DNA of 64,000 bases, taken from Rhineura floridana. Lineage: Eukaryota; Chordata; Lepidosauria; Squamata; Rhineuridae. Both the position numbers and the translations under genes were made by a program. The stretch covers positions 16,192,239 through 16,256,238 of the forward strand of contig NC_084499.1 of NCBI RefSeq assembly GCF_030035675.1, in the 5' to 3' direction. The notes under the pieces were generated by a model. The model ran no database searches and was not told where the DNA came from. It saw only the letters and a list, made by a program, of their open reading frames with translations. Positions 23,795-32,695 of this stretch are shown here, piece after piece (position 1 is the first letter of the stretch; each line of letters begins with the position of its first letter).

Positions 23795-23954
23795 TTAATT
23801 AATTTATTTATTACATTTATACCCCACCTTTCTTTCACCATGGAACCCAAGGCGGCATACATGTTCCCAGGTGCTCTCCCATCCAGGCACTGACCAAACC
23901 CAAACCTGCTTAGCTTCAGCAAGGTGGTGGCCTCATGTGCCTTCAGACCATAGG
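23795..23954 (-). repeat. 5S-rRNA-like SINE
   Basis: On the minus strand the head reads ACCTTGCTGAAGCTAAGCAG and CAGTGCCTGGATGGGAGAGC, close to the internal control region of 5S rRNA. The tail then reads TATGCCGCCTTGGG...AAAGGTGGGGTATAAATG with AATAAATAAATT. This is a 5S-like promoter joined to a SINE tail. Confidence 0.75.
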
Positions 23955-24049
23955 CTGGGACTATGAACCATGTACACGGAGTGACACCTTTCCTCTATAT
24001 TCCCATGGAAGATCATTCAGGTCCAGAGATCCACCCTTGTCACAAAGTC

Positions 24050-24150
24050 CTTGGGGCTGTGTCTGAAGGCACATGAAGCAACCACCTTGCTGAAGCTAAG
24101 TTGTTTTGGGTCTCCTCAGTGTCAGGATGGGAGACTGTCAGGGAATCTTG
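24050..24150 (+). repeat. 5S-rRNA-like SINE head, inverted partner of the copy at 23.8-23.95 kb
   Basis: GTCTGAAGGCACATGAAG, CACCTTGCTGAAGCTAAG and CAGGATGGGAGACTGTCAGG match the 5S-like head of the neighbour in the opposite orientation. The usual tail is missing, and family B sequence starts directly after. Confidence 0.7.
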
Positions 24151-24156
24151 TTTATC

Positions 24157-24235
24157 AGCCTTCGTCAACCGGGTGCCCTCCAGATGTCTTGATTACAACT
24201 CGCATCAGCCCCAGCCAGCACATGCCTAAGAAAGC
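24157..24235. repeat. Palindromic MITE-like element, family B, half copy
   Basis: CAGCCTTCGTCAACCGGGTG, CCCTCCAGATGTC and CATCAGCCCCAGCCAGCA. Only the left half is present. Confidence 0.65.
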
Positions 24236-25231
24236 TTGCACTTCATGGATAGGTATTCAAGATCTCTTCAATGCAAACAAACCAGTTACCACTTTAAAAT
24301 AGCCAGGGATTCTTCCCCATTCTCAGTCTTTCCTGGCAAGTACGCATGTGTGAGGTTTGCCACTTTTTTCTCGGGGAGCAATAATTCCATGCCCTGCTTA
24401 GAATACCAAGAATATGCAAAACAAAAACCCACAACACTCTAGTGGCACTTTCAAATGGAATTGTGCCAAAATTTCACAGTATATTTTTCTGATAACTTTT
24501 TTGCCCTCTCCCACAAAAAGAGAACAATTATGACCCCAAACAGAGAGCCATTTCTCCAAATAGTTCTGCTACTCCACCCCCTCAAAAAAACACAAAAAAA
24601 CCCTGGAGCAATGTTACCATCCATGGCATTGTGGGTGTTGCAAAACGGGAGCCACACTGCCAACACAGCATTTGCAAATAAAAAGAAAGAAGCCATGCCA
24701 CAAAGGATCAGCTCTGCCCCCAAGAAACTGTGGGGTAATTTCTCCTCCCTGCCCTGAGAATTTTTGGCAAAATAGTACTGCCAGTTTTACTGCCTGCAAA
24801 CAGGATGGAGAAATCTCAGGAGACCATTTTGCCTCATCTCTAAAGACCTAAACGACCTATTGTGCATCAGCCTCCATGAAGCAGAGCCCACTTCATCAAA
24901 TGCATGAAGTGTTATCCCATTTACAGGCATTAAATTAGCACAGCAAAGTTGGGAAGATTGTGTTATCACCAACTGCTGCTGTTGTGAGTGTTCATGCTTA
25001 TCCTGCACACATGAGTTTTGCACAGAATTGTCATGGGCTGTGCCTCTTGAATTTTACTTCCTTTTGGCCACTGCTTTTATAGCCACCTCCCACATACCTA
25101 TAAATATATATTTGTAAATATATGCGAACTGATGTTAAGACCCCATATGTGATGATGATTATGCCACAATTAATCTGTTAATCTTCAAGGTGACACAACA
25201 TTCTGTTGTTTTTGATGCAGACTTGTAGTAG

Positions 25232-25375
25232 ATGAGCTTTCCCCAATCTGGTGCCCTCCAGATGTTGCTGGACTACAACTCCAATAATCCCTGACCATTG
25301 GCCATGCTAGCTGGGACTGATGGAAGCTGAAATCCAGCAACATCTGGTGGGTCCAAGATTAAGGAAGGCAGTGTA
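25232..25375. repeat. Palindromic MITE-like element, family B
   Basis: CCCCAATCTGGTGCCCTCC and GTGGGTCCAAGATTAAGGAA are the termini. GGACTACAACTCCAATAATC and AGCTGAAATCCAGCAACATC form the inner arms. Confidence 0.8.
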
Positions 25376-25584
25376 AGACAAAGCATTTTGTTTCCAGTAG
25401 CAGCCACTCAAGACACCTCCAGGAAGCCTACAAGCAGGGCATGAAGGAAGCTGTAACCCTCCCCACCTCCAAAATCTAGTATTTAGGGATAGTCTGCCAT
25501 TGAACATGGAGGCTTCTGCTGGCTATCATGGCTAGCAAAATGTGAAAATATAAAATAAGCTTACACAGATAATAATAACCAATA

Positions 25585-25926
25585 ATAATAATAATATTTA
25601 TTGTCCACCATTCACCAGAAAGTCCCAGGTGGGTCATAATATAGAATACACTATTAAAAGATTAAAACAATTACATTCACAACTAGAGAGGGCCCTAAAA
25701 TATGTATCTCAAATGCCAAAGGCTAGATGAAGAGGTGCGTCTTCAGCATACAACGAAAGCTGTATAATGAAGGTGCCAGAAGCACCTCTGTGAGGAGGGA
25801 ATCCCACAACTTAGGGGGTGCCACAGAGAAGCCCCTCATCCCACCCCCAACCTGCTGAACTTCTGAGGGTGGTAGAATTACCAAGAGAGCCCCTTCTGCC
25901 AATCACAACACCCAAGAGCGCCTGTA
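25585..25926 (-). mobile_element. L2-clade LINE 3' fragment
   Basis: (AAT)n tail, then CCAGAAAGTCCCAGGTGGGT, the reversed L2 3' UTR. The frame end reads backwards from GTGCGTCTTCAGCATACA through CACAACTTAGGGGGTGCCAC. The gene fragment stops at the SINE at 25927. Confidence 0.75.
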
Positions 25927-26141
25927 GGGAAGGGCATAACTCAGAGGAAGAGCATCTGCTTTGCATGCACGTGGCCTCAGGTTCAATCCCCAATGGCGTC
26001 TTCTATTCAGAATCATGAGGACTGTCGTCTTACTTTGTTTTAGATAAAGGGCAATTAACCCTGGAGAACCGCTGCAGACATTACTGAGCTAAATGGACCG
26101 GTGGTCTTACCCAGTGTAAGGCGGCTTCCTATGTTCCTATG
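25927..26141 (+). repeat. tRNA-Ala-like SINE
   Basis: TAACTCAGAGGAAGAGCATC, CTGCTTTGCATGCACG and AGGTTCAATCCCC make a tRNA-Ala-like head. The tail ends GGCTTCCTATGTTCCTATG. Confidence 0.85.
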
Positions 26142-26159
26142 ACGTGGTCTTTCAGATAT

Positions 26160-26325
26160 TTGGGGCCTGTACTGTCTGCTCTGACTGGCAGCAGCTCTCA
26201 AGGATCTCAGGCACAGCCCTTCCCCATCACCTGCTACCTGATCCTTTCAACTGGAGATGCAGGGAATTGAATCTGGGGGGCATTGTATACAAAGCACGTG
26301 CTCTGCCACTGAGCATACAGCCCCT
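26160..26325 (-). repeat. tRNA-Ala-like SINE, inverted partner
   Basis: Reversed copy with GCAGCAGCTCTCAAGGATCT, GAATTGAATCTGGGGGG and GCTCTGCCACTGAGCATAC. Together with the plus-strand copy just left of it, it forms an inverted pair. Confidence 0.8.
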
Positions 26326-26879
26326 GCCTCATTGCCCAGCTTCTCCCCCATGGTCTTTTGCAAAAGATATCTAAGCAAGAGGCTACCATCACCACCACAT
26401 GCTGTGGCACTGGATTCCACACATTAATCACAAGCTGTGTGAAACAGGACTTCCTTCTGCCTGCACTGAACCTACCACGGACTGATTTTATGAAGCTGCC
26501 TGATTCTGGGCCAGACTACAGAGCCCATCTCCAAAAAAAAAAAGGGGGGGGCTCTCTGAGCTTTATTGCCTGAGATCCTTTAAATTGGAAACACTCTAAG
26601 AATGAGCCCACAGAAATATATTTGGTGTTAGAAATCAATCCCAACCTCCAAAATTAGACTTCGACACAGAATTGGGTAAGAGCAAAGTGCTGCTAAAATG
26701 TGTAAAACTGTGCGTAAGAAATTAACACGGAGTGGCACATCTGACTCTCTCTACAGCAGCACCCATCTCACCCCCCACCCTCCAATTTGGAAGACTTCTA
26801 AGCTTAACCTTTCTCTCCCCACACACCTTTTCTTCAGAACCTTAAAAGTTCAACATCTTCATCAGGTTGGAGAAAAACT

Positions 26880-28260
26880 TTTTCTTCAGCAAGACGGTTG
26901 GGAGGGAAATGTCAAAGAACAATGGGGGGGGAGAAGGAAGTACAAACCCAGTTGACATGGGGAGATATTCTTACTTTAGGCTCAAGGGGGGGAGGGCGAA
27001 GGACAGGCTAAGCTAGTTGAGATGGGATGGAAATACAAACACATAAGGCAGGGAAGGAATACTCTGACCTGAGACTTAAAAGAGTGGGGGTTAAGCTAAG
27101 ACACTTCTGCAAAGGTGTGGGGGGGGAGGGTGATGTTATTGCAAGTTATAATGGGGGAGAGGAAGATCCACAGTAGGCTATTTCTGTGAGGACAAGGGGG
27201 GTCTCAATGGGGAGGGGGGAGAAGAGAGAAAGTAAGAATGCCCTGGTGCAAGGCCAACGCAAGCGGAAGGATGGAGCGTCCGTGCAAAATTTTGGGGGAG
27301 AAACAGCCTGGAGATGGGGCTGGTAACACCTATCTGTGTGCAATTTCTGTGAGAAGGGGAAAGGGGAGCGCCAATTAATGCCTAAGTCTGACAGGAATGT
27401 AGATGCGGTGGGGGGGTGTCAATGCAATATTTGAGGTGAGTTGCCTGACCTGGGGTGGTGCAGACACCTGTGAGGAAAACTAAGATACTTCTATAAGAGC
27501 AAGGAGGTGTCACTGGAAGGTATGAAGGGAGGCAAGCAAGAAGGGGTGAGAAAAGAATAATATTCTGAATTTAGGCTGAAGAGGGTGTAGAGAGGGAAAG
27601 GAGGGGTGCCGATGCAAAATATGGGGGAGGGGAAGACACATATAAGCTAGGCTAAGCTACTTCTGGGAAAAGGGCAATGGGGGGCATCAATGCAAAATAT
27701 GGGGGGTTCACGTGATGAAGGCGAGGAGGGCAAAGGAAAACTGTAAGGAAGGCAAGGCAGAGCGTCAATGCAAAATATGGGAGGGTTAGCCTGATTTTAG
27801 GCTCGAGGGGGGTGGAGAAGGGGGTGTCAATGCAAGATGTGTGTGTTTCTGCGAATAGTTTGACCCGACACTGAAAGGTGGGGAAGTCGCATGCAAGCTG
27901 TAAACGCTGCGGCTGGGGGGGATGTTAGGGGGGAACAAAACTGGGGGTGAGGGCAACCACAAAGTAGGGTAGTAATACCTCGATTTTAGGCTGAAGGGGG
28001 GAAGAGTGTGGACCAGCTGACGGCGGGGAGAAAGGGAGGGGGCACCAATGCAAAACGGGGAAGGGGTTCAAAGGGGGGGAGACAACACAGGCAAAGGTAT
28101 GGGGGAGGGTGCCAGGTGAGGCAGCGACATCCTGAATTTAGGCTGCGGTTGTTTTGTAGCCAAAGGGAGAAACAGAAAAGGAAATGTCAATGCAAAATAT
28201 GAGGGGGAGAAAGAGTCAGACATGGCAAGGTGGGGCAGGGATATCCTGAGATAAAGGGGT
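26880..28260 (+). repeat. G-rich degenerate minisatellite in GAPVD1 intron 1
   Basis: About 1.4 kb is built from recurring blocks: GTCAATGCAAAATATGGGGG-like units (for example near 27420, 27608, 27687, 27764, 27825, 28044 and 28186) and ATTTTAGGCTCAAGGGGGG-like units (near 26970, 27570, 27797, 27984 and 28135), separated by AGG-rich spacers. Units are irregular, roughly 60-120 bases. The plus strand is strongly purine and G-run rich; the transcribed RNA of GAPVD1 would be C-rich. No coding potential is visible. Confidence 0.8.
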
Positions 28261-28269
28261 TGGGGGGCG

Positions 28270-28700
28270 TTGCAGGCCAGGCCCTCCCTTTTTGCTCAGG
28301 CCGGGCTCTGCCCCCATAGTGTGTATCGCCTCCCTTCCTCCCCAGCCAAGCTCGGGCAGCCCCCCTCACGCCGGCCCCCGGCTCCGGCCCCACCGCGAGG
28401 CCCACTGGAGGGGGGCAGGGAAGGGGAGAAAAGACGGTCGAGAGGAGGGCAGGCCTAGCCAGAGGCCTTCGCGCCTGACGGAGGGGACCCACCTGCGAGG
28501 TGACAGCGCCGCCGCCTCTCCGGACCCGCCGCCGCCGCCCCGCGCGAGCTCCTTCCACAGAAGAGCCGTCGCCGCCACCCAACCCCCAACCCGCTCACAC
28601 GCACACTCGCGACTGCGCATGCAGGGGAGAAAGGGGAGCGCAAGTGCGCCTGGGAAATGTAGTCCCAATGACAGAGAGTGTGCGCGCACGTGTGAGGGAG
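28270..28700 (-). promoter_or_regulatory. GAPVD1: GAPVD1 CpG-island promoter and first non-coding exon region
   Basis: The stretch is CpG and GC rich, unlike its surroundings. A non-coding exon probably ends at 28494 with donor GTGGGTCC after CTCGCAG. TGCGCATGCAG at 28616-28626 resembles an NRF1 site. At 28648-28664 the minus strand reads GACTACATTTCCCAGGC, a good match to the ZNF143/THAP11 motif. The transcription start is probably between about 28560 and 28680. No TATA box is seen, as usual for a housekeeping gene. Confidence 0.7.
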
Positions 28701-28748
28701 GAAGGAGGGAGAGAGGAAGGAATTACTTGCGCTTTTGAGGAGGGGAGT

Positions 28749-28790
28749 CGCCATAAGTCATAATGGACTTGAAGGCATATCACAACAATG
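28749..28790 (+). repeat. Sauria/BovB-type SINE tail remnant
   Basis: GTCGCCATAAGTCATAATGG and ACTTGAAGGCATATCACAAC are the tail shared by squamate BovB LINEs and their SINEs. Only the tail remains. Confidence 0.6.
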
Positions 28791-28817
28791 TAGGTATGTA
28801 TAGATAGATCGATAGAT

Positions 28818-29038
28818 AGTGCGGTGCAGTGTTTGGAGTTCGGGACTAAGACCTGGGAGAGCAGGATTCGAATCCCCCACTCTGCCATGAAGAAGCTGAC
28901 TGGGTGACACCTTGGGCCACAGCCTCTCAGCCTACATCACAGGGTTGTTGTGGGACTGAACTGTGGAGGGGGAGAGCCATGTACGCCACCTTGAGCTCCT
29001 TGGGGGAAAAGGTGGGGTATACACGAAATAAATAAATT
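28818..29038 (+). repeat. tRNA-derived SINE
   Basis: A tRNA-like head includes GGATTCGAATCCCCC as B box. The body has CATCACAGGGTTGTTGTG and CACCTTGAGCTCCTTGGG, ending AAATAAATAAAT. A short (GATA)n run lies just upstream. Confidence 0.85.
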
Positions 29039-29334
29039 CAGTGCCGGAGGTTTCTTTATAATAAGGATTCTTGGCTGGCTGGTGGCTGGGAAGTATGGGG
29101 GGTGGAGAATGGTATCTAGACACAGTTGGTGGTTTGCAATAGGGGCTTTTTGCTTCTACAGTATCAAATCCCAAGGAGAAGAATGCAAATGGATAAATAT
29201 ATAGTGTGTGTAGGGGTTGGGGGAGGTGGTTGTCTATTACTTTATGGAAGTGGTGGCATCCTCTTGAGTTGGGTGGGTAGCGTGGGCTGTTCCATTTCAG
29301 GATGGATGGAAAGGGGAATGCTGGAATTTTACTA

Positions 29335-29460
29335 TGCTTGCTTTCCTTCCCTTCTCATCCCCACTTCCTTTAGTATTGTGGATAATTAAGACTGTGAGCC
29401 TGCTGGCAGAGACTGCCTTAGTTTTTAATATGTACAGCGCTTTAAAAAATGATGGCATGT
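29335..29460 (+). repeat. Old L3/CR1-like LINE tail
   Basis: ATTAAGACTGTGAGCCTGC, TGGCAGAGACTGCC and ATGTACAGCGCTTTAAAAA form the typical 3' signature. Confidence 0.55.
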
Positions 29461-29462
29461 TA

Positions 29463-29672
29463 CAAATTCTTATTACATCTATATCTCACCTTTCCTCCAA
29501 GGTGCTGTATGTGGTAGGTTCTCCTCCCCACTGTATCCTCACAACAGTCCTGTGAGGTAGGTTAGGCTGTGAGACTGTGGTGACTGGCCCAAAGTGAGCT
29601 TCCTGGCTGAGTGGGGATTTGAACCCTGGTCTCCCAGCTTCTAGTCTAACACCCTAACCTCTACACCAGCCT
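29463..29672 (-). repeat. tRNA-derived SINE
   Basis: The reversed body has CAGTCCTGTGAGGTAGGTTA and the reversed B box GGATTTGAACCCTGGTCT. Family B sequence starts directly at its right end. Confidence 0.85.
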
Positions 29673-29806
29673 TTCCCAACTTTTGGGTCCCCAGATGCTT
29701 CTGGACTACAACTCCCAACAGCCCCAGCCAGCATGGCCAATGGTCAGGAATTATGGGAACTGTAATCCAGCAACATCTGGGGGCCTAAAAGTTGGAAAAG
29801 GCTGCT
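29672..29806. repeat. Palindromic MITE-like element, family B
   Basis: CTTTCCCAACTTTTGGGTCC and GGGGGCCTAAAAGTTGGAAA are inverted termini. The inner arms are GGACTACAACTCCCAACAGC and GGGAACTGTAATCCAGCAAC. Confidence 0.85.
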
Positions 29807-30115
29807 CTACACCGTACTAACTCTCCTACACCCCTGTTGCTTGTCATGCAAGCTGTACTTGCTGAATTCTCTCTTCTGTATAAGTATTAAAAATGCAGCA
29901 GTCCTATCCTCTTTTCCATTAACCAGTCTGATCTTACTAAGTAACAAGCCAGAGAATAGGGCTTCTGAATCCGATTGTAAGGCCCAGGTAGGCTCATGTG
30001 GGTGCAGTTTATCTTTCAAATAACCTGGTCCTACACCATGTAGGCACGTAAGCTTCCCCGCTGTTAATAACAACAACAAAATAACCCAAACACAACAAGG
30101 AAAGAAAGGAGAAAA

Positions 30116-30167
30116 CTAGCACCTCAGGGAGAAAGGCCCTCACTCAGCCTGCTCCCTGAGGTGCTAG
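30116..30167. other. Perfect inverted repeat, 16-bp arms with 20-nt loop
   Basis: CTAGCACCTCAGGGAG at 30116-30131 is followed 20 bases later by its exact reverse complement at 30152-30167. Purine/pyrimidine flanks extend the complementarity imperfectly. No T-run follows, and no known repeat family is recognised. Confidence 0.8.
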
Positions 30168-30892
30168 CTTCCTCCTTGCAGATATATGGGGGTAATCAAT
30201 AATGTAGCCAATCCCAAAGACCTAGCATCTCACAGCAAAAACAATAAAACGGTCATCCTGTGGCCCCTTTAGTTGGGATTATTTGAGGGGACAGAGACAA
30301 GAAGGGTGAGAGAGCAACCACTCTGAAATAATAAATTGAAATAGGTGAGAAAAGGCTAGCATATGCAGAAGTTCCAGAATCTGTTGCTATGGTGACGGAT
30401 TACATTTCAAGATTTTATATTCTTACTTTGGGTTTCCAAGGGCCTGGGGACAAGGGTTATCTTGTAAGGGATCAGACAGGTGTGTATTAAAATTTCAAAT
30501 ATAAGCTGTGAGTCTGCCAAAAAGGCAACACCCATCACAGGGCAACTACAAAGGCTCTCTGTCTCATTCTTGCTTGCTAAGATGCATTCAAACTACAGAA
30601 AACTTGGTGGGTCCTCAGCTTGAGTTCTTCCACAGCAAAGGGTTGGGGGAGAGGCAGTGCATAATTGTATGGCAGTTTGCAAAGAAAGAAAAAAGAGGAT
30701 AGAGTTGGAAGTGACCTCAAAGATCATCTAGTCCAACCCCCCGCTAATGCAGGAAATCTTCTGCTACAACATCCTGGATAGCTGGCCATCCAGCCACTAC
30801 TTTTAAACCTCTAACAAAAGAGAGTCTGCCACCTTCTAGGTCAGTCTGCTCCACCGAGGAACAACTAGTACTTTCAGGGAGTTAGGAAGAGA

Positions 30893-31075
30893 GGAAGTTG
30901 CCTCATGTCAGACCACGGGTCCATCTAGCTCAGTGCTGCCTACGCTGACTGGCAGCAGCTCTCCAGGGTTTCAGGCAGAAATTTCTCTCCCATCCCCACC
31001 TAGAGATGTCAGGGATTGACTCTGGGACCTTGTGCATGCAGAGCAGATGATCTTCCACTGAGCTATGGCCCTTCC
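30893..31075 (-). repeat. tRNA-Ala-like SINE
   Basis: Reversed body with GGCAGCAGCTCTCCAGGGTT, then GGGATTGACTCTGGGACC and CACTGAGCTATGGCC. Confidence 0.85.
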
Positions 31076-31169
31076 TTCAATAAATGTTTGGTCAGAATCA
31101 CAGCCCCAGATGCACAGAGCACAACAAGCTGTCACTGCATACATAGTCCACATTTGCACATAACAGCAA

Positions 31170-31415
31170 GTCAGACTTTCTGGCTTGTCATGGTTTATTG
31201 TAAATGAGCAGCGTGCTAGCTCATGCAGCCCAATTTGCTCCTGCTTTGCTTCTCCCCAGCCCAAACGAGATCAATAAACCAGGAAGCCCTGCTACATCCA
31301 AACCATGATTTGTTGCTGCCGGATAACCCACAATTCCTAGCCAACTTTAAGCCATGGTTTGTTGTTGGCTTCCCAATCATGGCTTGTCAGGGGACACCAC
31401 CTCATTCCTGGTTTG
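31170..31415. repeat. Family D element (AACCATGATTTGTTG type)
   Basis: CATGGTTTATTG, CCAAACCATGATTTGTTGC and AAGCCATGGTTTGTTGTTGG recur inside this stretch, partly as inverted pairs. Confidence 0.5.
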
Positions 31416-32242
31416 GATGAACCAGGAGACCAAGGCAGACCACAGGCAAAACGTAGATGGGACCAAAGCCAACAAGTGGGCAGGGCAACAGATGTGACTC
31501 TTACTTTTGCGCAGTTGGTTCCATTCTAGCTGTGCCAAAATCAGAGGTTGCTCCATACACACATACATACACCATCTCTCTAGCCTCCATCCAGACAAGC
31601 AACAGGCTTATCACAATTCAAGGGTAAATTCTAGCCATGCAAAAAAGCATTCAAGACATGGAGATGAGGTGGGGAGAGGAAAGTTCTGGGGGGAGATCTG
31701 AGGGCCAGCTGAATAGGGTTTGGGGGCTGTATATTTGGCCCCTGAGTCGCAGCATCTCCACCTGTGATTTAAGGACTACACATAATTAACTACAGCACCT
31801 AAAATAGAGATCGAAAGCTGCAGAAACTGAATGCGAGTTGTATATTCTCTGACTCCGCTTCCTAAATTGGCAAATAGCTCTGTGCACATCCCGACACCAA
31901 TTTTTGCTCTCCCTCAAATTACAGAACAATCCCCCTCCCCATCCCCTCAACAGCTCCCATCTTGACACCTTCTTTATATAGTATTTTCTGAGTGCCTGTT
32001 AGTGTTCCTTTTTTTCTCCTGGCGTAGGTCTATTTTTGGAGATGTTGGGCTGGTAGGAGGAGCTAGCACCTTGAAAGACAAATTGGCATTTGATCCAGAA
32101 AAGAAAAAAGAGGCATCTTCCCAGCTCCAGGGTTCAGTATCATGAATGAAAAATAGCCTGAATGAAAAATAATTATTTTGTGATGTATTCTCAGAATTCT
32201 GCATTCTTTGCAAAGCTGGTTTAAAGCATGCCCAGAAAAACA

Positions 32243-32261
32243 CTCTCTCTCTCTCTCTCTC
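32243..32261. repeat. CT microsatellite
   Basis: Uninterrupted CT dinucleotide run of about nine to ten units. Confidence 0.9.
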
Positions 32262-32549
32262 CACGCAAAGTACTCTTGAAGAATGCAGCTCATTACTCTG
32301 AATTGATTCTACAATTGTTATTGTGTTTACAATATCATTAAGGCTTTTAAATTAATTCGGCACTAAGCAAAATGGCTGAAAATATGACAAGATGTGCATA
32401 GGAAGGGACTGATCATCTAAAAGGCCAGTCGGCAGGGCCAGAGCAGATGGTGGGTAGAGCCACCACCCCCTCACACACACCCCAAATCAATCTCTCCCAC
32501 CTGCAGAGTCATTACCCAACCATATCCTCTGACAAGCCATGACTGAAAG

Positions 32550-32695
32550 CAGCCTTCGCCAAACTGATGCCCTCCACATGTTTTGGACTACAGCTCCCAT
32601 CAGCAGCCTCTCTCAGCACGGTCACACTGGTTGGGGCTAGTGGAAGTTGCAGTCCAAAACATCTGGAGGGCACCAGGTTGGGGAAGGCTGCTTTA
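32550..32695. repeat. Palindromic MITE-like element, family B
   Basis: CAGCCTTCGCCAAACTGATG and GGCACCAGGTTGGGGAAGGC are the termini. GGACTACAGCTCCCATCAGC and TGGAAGTTGCAGTCCAAAAC are the inner arms. Confidence 0.85.

Larger units (their letters stand above)
16709..28493 (-). other. GAPVD1: GAPVD1 first intron (5' UTR intron)
   Basis: About 11.8 kb lies between the CpG-island exon and the ATG exon. It holds SINEs, palindromic elements, a 5S-like SINE inverted pair and the G-rich minisatellite described separately. Stretches at 20130-22190 and 22350-23790 look single-copy and show no exon I can recognise. Confidence 0.6.

Noticed and set aside
28187-28763. Several open frames on both strands in the GAPVD1 CpG island
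   Set aside because: Proline/arginine/glycine-rich composition follows from GC content. None joins the GAPVD1 coding phase.
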